Positions 14,059 to 20,637 of a DNA stretch of 23,811 bases are shown one piece after another. The stretch is taken from the NCBI GenBank assembly GCA_030668025.1, contig DAOUUT010000017.1, positions 1-23,811 of the forward strand, given 5' to 3'. The translations under genes and the position numbers were made by a program. The notes beneath the pieces were generated by a model. That model had not been told where the DNA came from. It saw nothing but the letters and a program-made list of their open reading frames with translations, and ran no database searches. The DNA comes from Promethearchaeota archaeon. GTDB taxonomy: Archaea > Asgardarchaeota > Lokiarchaeia > Sigynarchaeales > SOKP01. Position 1 is the first letter of the stretch. Each line of letters opens with the position of its first letter.

Positions 14059-17047
14059 ACATTGTTTCTCTGTAAATATCAACAATTTTTTTTTTCCGGG
14101 ATTTTTTTAATAATACTTTCAATCCAATCAAAATAAATATAATTGAAACCGTAAAAATCATAATCATATCTGATAACGGAAAAGTGAGAATATTTGGCAA
14201 ATCGCTCATTAAATTCATTGATGTAGTTAATAATAATCCAGTTGTCCATCCCACAATGACGCCTACCGTTCCACTACTCAACATTATAATTAATGATTCG
14301 ATAGTGAACAGTTTAGTTATTTCCTTTCCTTTCAGCCCAAGCGTTCGAATTATCCCTATCTCTTTTTTTCTTTCAATTATTGTAGAATAAGAAGATGAGA
14401 GCAATCCAAAAAGGCATATAACTATCGTTGCATCTAAAGTTATAGTAAAAAATACATCTATAATCGTGAAAAATAACTGTTGTTGTGTAACCTGTTGTTG
14501 TAAGCTAATAACATCAAAATCATAATTTTGCTCGTTCTCTATTTCTAATTGGTTTTTAATAGAAAAACTTAGAGACTCTAAATTGAGCCTGATAAATACT
14601 TTATCTAAATAAGGGATAGGAGGGATATCCATAATATTCATATAAACCTCTTGTGAAATCATAACTCCTCCCATATGTGCCGATGCGCTTGATCTGCTAA
14701 ATTCCGCAGAGAAACCTGGCATAACGGCTGCTATACCAACTACTTTAAACGGATAAATCTCAGATTCGTCGCCGCGTCGAATTACCATTCTTACAATATC
14801 GCCTAAATGCATATCTAAAGTTACAGAAATACCTTCAGAAATGATACATGTATATTCCTCTTGATCCTCAAAAAGTTGTTCAAAAGACGATAAACTATCG
14901 CCTTGGGTAAATTCCATAAACTCAGTTTTAATTGTAGAAGGATATACTTCATCAATTCCTATTAAACTAATTTCCGAAACGGCTAAACCTGCGTAATCGC
15001 CAATCTCTGCCGTGAATTCTTTACCTTCTTCTGAATAAATTTGTGTTAAATGGAAAGGGCTTGCAATTACCGTAGATACTTTTTCTACGCCCTCTATTTT
15101 TAGCAACTCAAATTTAAAGTCGCTTGTTAAGATTCTATTTGGATCTACAGAATATCCATTATCTTGACTACTTTTAGGCTCGTTAATAGAAACACTCATA
15201 AAGCCCCCTCCCCCCCCTCCAAAACCAAAACTTTCTGTTTCTTCCGTTCCGTCCCAACCTTGCGTTTCTATCACTAAATCAGCACCATAGCTAAGGTTTG
15301 CACCAAGCACTGTTTGACTCGACAAAAAACTAAATGCTCCTGCCGTAAATATCACGAAAGAAAAAGTAAAAGCAAAAGTAACAATTGTACTCGAATTTCT
15401 CCTTGCGTATCTAAATATGAAGATTTTATACACTGGTGCTAATTTTTTAGTAAATATGTGAAAAAACTCAATAAAAAGTCTTAAAATCAAAGGTAATAAT
15501 CCTAGTCCTGCTAGTGTCATTCCGATTAAAAATAGTATAAGGAGAGCTATTAACACACCTGACAATAATGCAAAATCTCCAGTTGTCAGTATTCTTGGAA
15601 TAACAAAAAGTACAAAAGCACCGTTAGCAGCTAATATAACGCCAACGATTAATAATTTATAATTTACAGAAGCTTTTTTTCGAAGCTTATATAACACATC
15701 TTCTTTACGATAAGGATGAATTGACTCAATTAATTGAAGTTTCATTACTTTCAACGCTGGAGAGATGCTTACTATAAGCCCAACACTTACTCCTATAAGA
15801 TATGATAATAATATTGACGAAAATGTAATCGAAAAAGATAAGTTACCTGTTAAACCAGGTATGGATTCTGCCACTACAGTTCCCACAATGGGGAGCACTA
15901 GGTATTGACCTATCAATTGGGCAAAAATAATACCTAATATGGTTCCAAAATTACATAGGATCATTCCTTGAACTAAGACTATTACCAGATTATATTTCTT
16001 AGTAGCACCTAAGGTTCTAAAGATTCCGAACTCTCTTATTCGTTCTTCCACAGAGGTTTTAAGTATTCCGTTGATTAACACTCCTGATATCAACATCGAT
16101 ATCATCGATACAAAAACAAAAATTATCGTGATTCCAACGCTCAAATATTCTGAAAAACCTAATGCATCTAATTTGGGTAGGTCGATATTATATTCATTAA
16201 TTCCGATTAAAAGTTGCATTTCAGCAGCTAAATCCTTCACTACATTTTCAGAACCCTCAATATCTCTTGCATCATATAAGTTTAGACCTTTTTTTAATGT
16301 AAGAATTAACTCATTACATTTTCCATTAAGGGTTTCATTTCCATAAAGATCATAAAGTGAATTGATATCCACCACAATTAATGGTCTATTTGCATAACCT
16401 ATTGGCCATTTTAATTGAAAATCAAAAATTTTATCAATTGTAAAATTTTTAACTCTATTTGAGTTGTTACCATCATACCAAAAATCCATACTTATTTCAA
16501 TTGTATCGTTTTCAGCGTATTTAATATCATCATTGAAATCATAATAAATAGCGCAGTGATATAAGGGTAGACTCGATAAATCTAACAATTCATTTAAATC
16601 GGGTTTAATAAAACTACCAAATGCCACTTGCTTTTCCAAAGTGAAATTTATTCCTGAGATAAATACTCCCACACTTTCATTTATCAATTCTTGAGTTTCG
16701 AACCCTTTTGAAACGTTTACATTGCCCAGTAAACTCATTCTTGGTATGAAGCCTCCAATTTCATCCATATTGTTTTGTATTGTTTCTACTATTGGTTGAT
16801 AATCAAAATAATTAGAACGATTAATGGGCTCACCGTTGTAATGTCTTACGCGGACATTAAAATCTTGCTGGCCTGCGTCTACACTAAGGTAATCAACAAA
16901 AATTACTGACATAGAATCAGATAAAAATAGAACTAATGCTAAAAGTCCTACAGAAATCAGTACCCCAATTATACCTAATGAGGTTCTAACTTTATGACGT
17001 AAAAGGTCTTTAAATGCGTATTTAAATACTAATCTAATATTGGGCAT
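14057..17047 (-). CDS. Double-FtsX ABC permease, paralogue 1 (MacB/LolC-type)
   Basis: A 996-aa membrane protein with the same plan as the permease at 2284-5250: a first helix (23-43), extracellular domain (44-300), FtsX core near 303-330, 353-375 and 405-430, central helices near 465-485 and 492-525, a helix at 553-577, a second extracellular domain (578-860), and a final core near 862-888, 917-943 and 958-980. Both coupling motifs are present: EERIREFGIFRTLGA and IERKKEIGIIRTLGL. Shared marks with paralogue 2 include TTGDFALL/ITGDFMLI in the middle and IESLIIMLSSG/IESFIIMLSSG in the last core. The second extracellular domain has an odd glycine run (FGFGGGGGGF, residues 607-616) encoded by a G-rich tract. 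It lies 53 bases after the ATPase gene and probably uses that ATPase. The ATG has no obvious Shine-Dalgarno sequence. Confidence 0.88.
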   Translation of the reverse strand: MPNIRLVFKYAFKDLLRHKVRTSLGIIGVLISVGLLALVLFLSDSMSVIFVDYLSVDAGQQDFNVRVRHYNGEPINRSNYFDYQPIVETIQNNMDEIGGFIPRMSLLGNVNVSKGFETQELINESVGVFISGINFTLEKQVAFGSFIKPDLNELLDLSSLPLYHCAIYYDFNDDIKYAENDTIEISMDFWYDGNNSNRVKNFTIDKIFDFQLKWPIGYANRPLIVVDINSLYDLYGNETLNGKCNELILTLKKGLNLYDARDIEGSENVVKDLAAEMQLLIGINEYNIDLPKLDALGFSEYLSVGITIIFVFVSMISMLISGVLINGILKTSVEERIREFGIFRTLGATKKYNLVIVLVQGMILCNFGTILGIIFAQLIGQYLVLPIVGTVVAESIPGLTGNLSFSITFSSILLSYLIGVSVGLIVSISPALKVMKLQLIESIHPYRKEDVLYKLRKKASVNYKLLIVGVILAANGAFVLFVIPRILTTGDFALLSGVLIALLILFLIGMTLAGLGLLPLILRLFIEFFHIFTKKLAPVYKIFIFRYARRNSSTIVTFAFTFSFVIFTAGAFSFLSSQTVLGANLSYGADLVIETQGWDGTEETESFGFGGGGGGFMSVSINEPKSSQDNGYSVDPNRILTSDFKFELLKIEGVEKVSTVIASPFHLTQIYSEEGKEFTAEIGDYAGLAVSEISLIGIDEVYPSTIKTEFMEFTQGDSLSSFEQLFEDQEEYTCIISEGISVTLDMHLGDIVRMVIRRGDESEIYPFKVVGIAAVMPGFSAEFSRSSASAHMGGVMISQEVYMNIMDIPPIPYLDKVFIRLNLESLSFSIKNQLEIENEQNYDFDVISLQQQVTQQQLFFTIIDVFFTITLDATIVICLFGLLSSSYSTIIERKKEIGIIRTLGLKGKEITKLFTIESLIIMLSSGTVGVIVGWTTGLLLTTSMNLMSDLPNILTFPLSDMIMIFTVSIIFILIGLKVLLKKSRKKKIVDIYRETM
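15204..15220. repeat. Poly-C tract (poly-G on the coding strand)
   Basis: CCCCCTCCCCCCCCTCC contains an uninterrupted run of eight C (15210-15217) in otherwise very AT-rich DNA. It lies inside the first permease gene and encodes its glycine run. Homopolymer runs of this length are prone to slippage, so a one-base change would frameshift the gene; it is also a typical spot for sequencing or assembly error. Confidence 0.9.
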
Positions 17048-17100
17048 TTGAATTAAAAAATTTCTATATTTACATTAAATATTAATCTATATGAATTGTA

Positions 17101-18279
17101 TTAATTTAAGAACAATATATCTCCTGAAATATTTCCGCTAATATTATTTTCTTGTATTAACTCTGCCAAAATATCGTTAAAATGCTCTGGTAAATTAATA
17201 ATAATTGGATTCGGAATAGAATCTTTAATATCACTTACTTTAATCTGAGGCCTTCCATGATTTGAAAAGAGATATTTAAAAATTTTATTTTTGCATTTTT
17301 CTTTATTTATTTCGGCTTCTTGTTTTCTTCTTATTTGCATGGCTTCTGTTTCTTTCAAGCCTCCAATTTTTCCTTCATGGGTTAATTTTCCATCTTTCAT
17401 GTGATAAACTTTACTAGCGAATTCAGAAACCGCAGCATCGTGAGATACAGATATAAATGTTGCTCCTTTTTTATTTAGATCTCTAATAAGGTTCAAGATC
17501 ATAATTCCGGTCTTTGAGTCTAAGTCGCCAGTCGGTTCGTCAAGTATAACTATAGCCGGGTCATTAGCAAATGCCCTTGCAATTGCTACTCTTTGTTGTT
17601 CCCCGCCGCTTAATTCGGATGGAGCATGATGCGAACGTTCTTCTAAACCAACAAGACTTAATAAATCCAAAGCTTTCTTTTTCTTTCCTCGTTTACTTAA
17701 TTTTCCTGAGAAATGTAGGGGGACCATCACATTTTCGAGCGAAGTCATCTGCGGAAGTAAGTTATAGAATTGAAATACAAATCCTATCCGTTCTCTTCTT
17801 ATTTCTGCTAAAGCATTATCGTTTAGCATAGAAATATTACGACCTTCTAAAAAGATTTTTCCTCTCGTAGGAGTGTCAAGACCACCACAAAGATTCAAGA
17901 GTGTTGTCTTACCACTTCCAGAAGGACCCATAATGTCAATGAAATCACCTTTATCAATTGTTAAATCGACACCACGGAGAGCTGCCACTGCCGTCGTTCC
18001 AAGCAAGTAAGTTTTGTGTAAATTTTCAACAACAATTAAGTGTTCGTAATCTTTTCCTACCTCTTTTTCTTGTTTCAATTCTGTTTTTACTTGTTTTCTT
18101 TCTTGACGAGATAACGAAAGCGTTTCTATTTTTTCTTTTTTAATAGAATCTTTTTGCTTCTGGATTTGCCACATCTTAAAATCTTTATTTACCTTACCTT
18201 TCCATATTGCTAACTTTCCCGTTTCTTCTTCATAATCTTCCATTTCAGGAGTCTTTTTTATGATATTTGATTCAGACAT
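17101..18279 (-). CDS. ABC transporter ATPase (MacB/LolD/FtsE-type) with N- and C-terminal extensions
   Basis: A 392-aa ATPase that would energise the FtsX-type permeases encoded behind it. The core (about 80-305) has every nucleotide-binding motif: Walker A GPSGSGKTT (118-126), Q-loop Gln170 in FVFQFYNLLP, signature LSGGEQQR (223-230), Walker B IVILDE (243-248), D-loop and switch His280 (SVSHD). The FYNLLPQMTSLENV stretch is typical of the lipoprotein-release/MacB ATPase group. Two additions are unusual: a highly charged, helical N-terminal region of about 78 residues, and an 80-residue C-terminal region whose end (SDIKDSI...ILAELIQENNISGNISGDILFL) resembles a winged-helix or PCI-type fold with a beta-wing. 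The gene opens the operon, behind an AT-rich TATA-like element about 25 bases before the ATG. Confidence 0.95.
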   Translation of the reverse strand: MSESNIIKKTPEMEDYEEETGKLAIWKGKVNKDFKMWQIQKQKDSIKKEKIETLSLSRQERKQVKTELKQEKEVGKDYEHLIVVENLHKTYLLGTTAVAALRGVDLTIDKGDFIDIMGPSGSGKTTLLNLCGGLDTPTRGKIFLEGRNISMLNDNALAEIRRERIGFVFQFYNLLPQMTSLENVMVPLHFSGKLSKRGKKKKALDLLSLVGLEERSHHAPSELSGGEQQRVAIARAFANDPAIVILDEPTGDLDSKTGIMILNLIRDLNKKGATFISVSHDAAVSEFASKVYHMKDGKLTHEGKIGGLKETEAMQIRRKQEAEINKEKCKNKIFKYLFSNHGRPQIKVSDIKDSIPNPIIINLPEHFNDILAELIQENNISGNISGDILFLN

Positions 18280-18292
18280 AAAGGTTAACCCG

Positions 18293-18310
18293 TTAAAATT
18301 AAAAAATTTA
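18293..18310 (-). promoter_or_regulatory. TATA-like promoter of the five-gene ABC-protease operon
   Basis: The minus strand carries TAAATTTTTTAATTTTAA, centred about 23-25 bases before the ATPase ATG at 18279, the spacing of an archaeal leaderless promoter. No Shine-Dalgarno sequence precedes that ATG, whereas GGAGG sites precede two internal genes, the usual pattern of a leaderless first gene followed by Shine-Dalgarno-dependent distal genes. Confidence 0.45.
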
Positions 18311-18371
18311 GATTTGAAAATTATAATTAAAAATAATCTAATATGTGATTAAACAAATTTTAATGTTGTAA

Positions 18372-18407
18372 GAAATGAAAGCATAAAAAGCTTTAAACTT
18401 TCATTTC
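18372..18407. other. Perfect 10-bp inverted repeat (hairpin) in the intergenic region
   Basis: GAAATGAAAG (18372-18381) pairs with CTTTCATTTC (18398-18407) around a 16-base loop. It lies 105 bases past the RNase III stop and 93 bases before the ABC ATPase start, in a 233-base gap with no supported gene. It could act as a transcript-end structure for the RNase III mRNA, a regulator site for the operon, or part of a small RNA. A strong TATA-like GTATATATAC lies nearby at 18474-18483. Confidence 0.5.
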
Positions 18408-18512
18408 AAAAATAAATAATTTCGAGAATAAATATTCATTAGTACGATTTTTATTATTAAGATGTACTTTAAAAGTATATATACAATTTGGGATATTAAC
18501 TAAACTCGGGAG

Positions 18513-19238
18513 TCACTTCGATTCTAAATATTTTAGTACTTTTAAACTAAGATCTTTTTCAGCATCTTTTATTCTTCTAAATTTTTCTGATCTCAAATTA
18601 TCGGGAAGATTTAATATTCTATTTTTATTTCTATCTAAAATCTCAGGATTTTTCACAATCCAACGAGTGTCATTGTCTGGACCTAACTTTTCATATTCAA
18701 ATTTAATTGTGGGCGTTATTTTGAATATGTCTTGTAAGTATTCTAAGAGTTGGTTTTTGTATAAATTGGATGACTCCTTTATTAAAGCATCCCAATCATA
18801 GAAATAGGTGTTAATTATTTTTTGCTCAACAATTTCGAGGTTATTTCCAGAATCAATAAAAATAGCACCGCATATTGACTCAATAACATCGGATAAAATT
18901 GAAGTGCCCCTCACTTTCTGTTTCTTTGAAGAGATAATATATTTCCATAATTCCATTTCGGTAGCTACCTTTAAAAAGGTCTGGTTATCTTCTAAACATT
19001 GTTTTGTTTTCGTTAATCTACCGGGATCATTTTCACCTGAATTATATATTTTTAAACTAAAGAGCAATTTGATTACAGCATCCCCCAATGTCTCTAAAAT
19101 TTCATAATGATTTAAATTATTTTCATTCCCATATAGTGGTGTTGTTAAGGCTTCGAGTAGTATTTCTGGGTTTTGAAATTGGTAGTTGATAAGCTCTTGA
19201 AACAGTTTTAATTTGTCTCCTATAATAAGTTTATCCAT
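18513..19238 (-). CDS. rnc: Ribonuclease III with C-terminal dsRNA-binding domain
   Basis: A 241-aa endonuclease predicted to cleave double-stranded RNA. The signature helix reads EILETLGDAVIKLLFSL, matching the family ERLEFLGDAVL pattern and placing metal-binding acids at Glu46, Glu49 and Asp53. The second pair is in SDVIESICGAIFID (Asp117, Glu120), equivalent to Asp114 and Glu117 of the E. coli enzyme, so the active site looks complete. LTKTKQCLEDNQTFLKVA corresponds to the conserved middle helices. Residues 158-241 (LYKNQLLEYLQ through RRIKDAEKDLSLKVLKYL) fit a divergent dsRNA-binding domain, carrying an insertion around the 'NPEILDRNKNRILNLPDN' segment. Overall length matches bacterial RNase III. 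It shares a promoter region with the divergent gene at 19293. RNase III is patchy in archaea, which mostly use other enzymes, so acquisition by transfer or lineage-specific retention is possible. Confidence 0.9.
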   Translation of the reverse strand: MDKLIIGDKLKLFQELINYQFQNPEILLEALTTPLYGNENNLNHYEILETLGDAVIKLLFSLKIYNSGENDPGRLTKTKQCLEDNQTFLKVATEMELWKYIISSKKQKVRGTSILSDVIESICGAIFIDSGNNLEIVEQKIINTYFYDWDALIKESSNLYKNQLLEYLQDIFKITPTIKFEYEKLGPDNDTRWIVKNPEILDRNKNRILNLPDNLRSEKFRRIKDAEKDLSLKVLKYLESK

Positions 19239-19257
19239 ACCAATAAAATAAGTAAGG

Positions 19258-19274
19258 AAAAATTTAAAAATTTT
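19258..19274. promoter_or_regulatory. Shared bidirectional TATA element for RNase III and the divergent gene
   Basis: AAAAATTTAAAAATTTT is nearly its own reverse complement. Its centre (19266) is 28 bases from the RNase III ATG (19238) and 27 bases from the ATG of the divergent gene (19293). Both distances fit leaderless archaeal transcription, so one element may direct polymerase either way. Confidence 0.55.
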
Positions 19275-19292
19275 GATAAGTCTAGTCTATAT

Positions 19293-19724
19293 ATGAAACG
19301 GGAAAATGTAAACAAAACGCTTTCGATGATTAAGGATATTGAGAAAAAAAACGTAGAAATGGAAGAATTTCTTTCAAACTTAACAATCACCTCACGAAAT
19401 GATCTTCTCAAAGAAATAACCAGCGATATTATTGAAAAAAATAGTATTATTAAAGAACACGGCTTTTTTAAAGAAAATGTTTGTGTTTCTGAATCGGTAA
19501 GCTCAGAACTTATTTCGATCAATTCCATAATTGATAATCTCGTTTCCAATATCAAAAAAAATCCATCAAAAAAAATTCTCTACTTAAGACTCTTTCTTGA
19601 TAGATTTCATGGTATCTCTGACCCTGATAAAAATGTTATTATTCAATCTGTCAAAGATGAGGCCTCTGAAGGATTAAAAGAAAAAATGCTATCATTAATT
19701 AATGTATTCAAATTAGAAATTTAA
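19293..19724 (+). CDS. Hypothetical 143-aa helical protein, divergent from RNase III
   Basis: I do not recognise this protein. It is predicted soluble and nearly all helical. The N-terminal 45 residues (KTLSMIKDIEKKNVEMEEFL and onward) are charged with heptad-like hydrophobic spacing, suggesting a coiled coil. A central region with a cysteine (NVCVSESVSSEL) leads to a second helical bundle (INSIIDNLVSNIKK, ILYLRLFLDRF) and a charged C-terminus. There are no cysteine pairs, nucleotide-binding motif or membrane segment. The ATG at 19293 is 27 bases from the shared symmetric TATA element, which supports both the start and the reality of the gene. Sharing a promoter with RNase III suggests co-regulation and perhaps a role in the same RNA process, but that is inference. 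Confidence 0.7.
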   Translation: MKRENVNKTLSMIKDIEKKNVEMEEFLSNLTITSRNDLLKEITSDIIEKNSIIKEHGFFKENVCVSESVSSELISINSIIDNLVSNIKKNPSKKILYLRLFLDRFHGISDPDKNVIIQSVKDEASEGLKEKMLSLINVFKLEI

Positions 19725-19746
19725 AATTAGAATAAAAAAGAAAAAG

Positions 19747-19780
19747 TCAAATTAAATCAAATTCTTATCTTTAATTTTGA
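19747..19780. terminator. Possible bidirectional terminator hairpin between convergent genes
   Basis: TCAAATTAAA (19747-19756) pairs with TTTAATTTTGA (19770-19780), allowing one bulged base. It sits between the stop of the 143-aa gene and the stop of the convergent SCP2-like gene, where a two-way terminator would be expected. The stem is all weak A/T pairs, so support is mainly positional. Confidence 0.25.
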
Positions 19781-19803
19781 TCTTATGAACTTATAACAAA
19801 AGT

Positions 19804-20202
19804 TTATTCATATTCAAATAATTTCAGTAGAGTTAGGACGTTTTTAATTCCCTTAATTTTGATTCGGAAGGTAAGAATTTTCCAAATTATAGATCCCATT
19901 GAAATATCACCCCCTCCCAAGAGGTCTACAAACACTTCGGTTTTTGTTTGCAACAAACCATCCCATCCCGCATTCTTCTTCTTGATGTTTTCCTTTGGGT
20001 TGTTTTCAATCCCCTCTACATAAACTTTGCCTTTATCGATTACTAACAAGGCAGCGTATTTTCCATCTTTGGCGTTTAAGAGAATTTTTAATTCAGAATC
20101 TTTAAAATCTTCCTTGAACTCCTCAATAGTATTTAAAACTTCGACCTCTTTAGCTACGACCTTAGCAAACCCTTTTAACCGTATCTTTTTTTCTTCAGCC
20201 AT
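19804..20202 (-). CDS. SCP2-like (sterol carrier protein 2 fold) small protein
   Basis: A 132-aa soluble protein. The second half has the layout of SCP2 domains: beta strands (AALLVIDKGKVYVEGI), then a helix with GLLQTKTEVFVDLLGGGDISM, then the closing WKILTFRIKIKGIKNVLTLL, which matches the family's 'G.l.ikG....a..l' ending. SCP2 domains form a hydrophobic pocket for lipids or acyl-CoA; in prokaryotes the ligand is usually unknown. The match is by pattern only, hence moderate certainty. The ATG at 20202 (MAEEKKIRLKG) is preferred to an in-frame TTG at 20211, because an AT-rich TATA-like element at 20221-20233 is 25 bases from the ATG. Possible lipid handling would fit the phosphodiesterase and acyl-CoA synthetase genes to its right, though they are transcribed the other way. 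Confidence 0.7.
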   Translation of the reverse strand: MAEEKKIRLKGFAKVVAKEVEVLNTIEEFKEDFKDSELKILLNAKDGKYAALLVIDKGKVYVEGIENNPKENIKKKNAGWDGLLQTKTEVFVDLLGGGDISMGSIIWKILTFRIKIKGIKNVLTLLKLFEYE

Positions 20203-20346
20203 TTTAATCAACTTTCAACATTTTAATAAAAATATCCCACTTTGATAAAATATAATATGAAAGTTAAAAATATCTATTTTCAACGAAATCTAAAATTCAA
20301 AACGAGGAGGAGGAATGATAGAGTATAATAGTATCTCTCCGTAAAA

Positions 20347-20598
20347 CTAGTAATCGCCAACATCGCCCACTTCGAAGAATTCTTCAAAAGCTTTCCTATC
20401 TTGAGAAGAAATCTTCGTCATCTTAGGGACTTTCTTTATCACTATTGGGGCTGCTTCTTTATCGTCGTGTTTTATCGTTTTAACTATATTATAACCGTTA
20501 TTGTCTGGATCTATGTCGAATTCTTTTTCACACGCTTTACAATATAGCTTTTTGTTTTTAGGTATCAGGATGTTATCGCAATCTGAGCAAAATCTCAT
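20347..20598 (-). CDS. Small zinc-ribbon protein resembling the N-terminal domain of TFS/RPB9
   Basis: An 83-aa protein beginning MRFCSDCDNILIPKNKKLYC, with a CxxC...CxxC zinc ribbon (CSDC and CKAC) in the form seen at the N-terminus of archaeal transcription factor S and eukaryotic RPB9/RPA12. The second zinc ribbon of TFS, which carries the RNA-cleavage acidic pair, is absent. Instead there is a basic linker (VIKKVPKMTKI) and an acidic end (FEEFFEVGDVGDY). It could be an RNA-polymerase-associated ribbon without cleavage activity, or an unrelated zinc protein. The ATG at 20598 is chosen over an upstream in-frame ATG at 20682 because a strong TATA-like element is centred 28 bases before it and the conserved ribbon starts there. 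Confidence 0.75.
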   Translation of the reverse strand: MRFCSDCDNILIPKNKKLYCKACEKEFDIDPDNNGYNIVKTIKHDDKEAAPIVIKKVPKMTKISSQDRKAFEEFFEVGDVGDY

Positions 20599-20614
20599 AG
20601 TTTCGTTAACCACC

Positions 20615-20637
20615 AAATTTTTATATTTAAAAATTTT
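20615..20637 (-). promoter_or_regulatory. TATA-like promoter element of the zinc-ribbon gene
   Basis: The minus strand carries TTTTTAAATATAAAAA within this A/T-only stretch, centred 28 bases before the ATG at 20598. This supports a leaderless start there and places the longer 111-aa reading upstream of the transcript. Confidence 0.45.

Noticed and set aside
15204..15220. G-quadruplex on the coding strand of the glycine-run tract
   Set aside because: The run pattern (2, 8 and 5 G) does not give four separate runs of three; only a two-tetrad or slipped form could form, so I do not claim one.
19220..19555. Minus-strand 111-codon frame opposite the 143-aa gene
   Set aside because: It overlaps the RNase III start and the shared promoter, has low-complexity S/I/L-rich composition and no recognisable motif; it is the antisense shadow of the helical protein.
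20304..20344. Plus-strand nine-codon frame (ATG at 20315, stop at 20344) directly behind a GAGGAGGAGG Shine-Dalgarno-like run
   Set aside because: Very short, no TATA-like element at a suitable distance, and it abuts a convergent gene end; the purine run alone is not enough. It could be a chance match.
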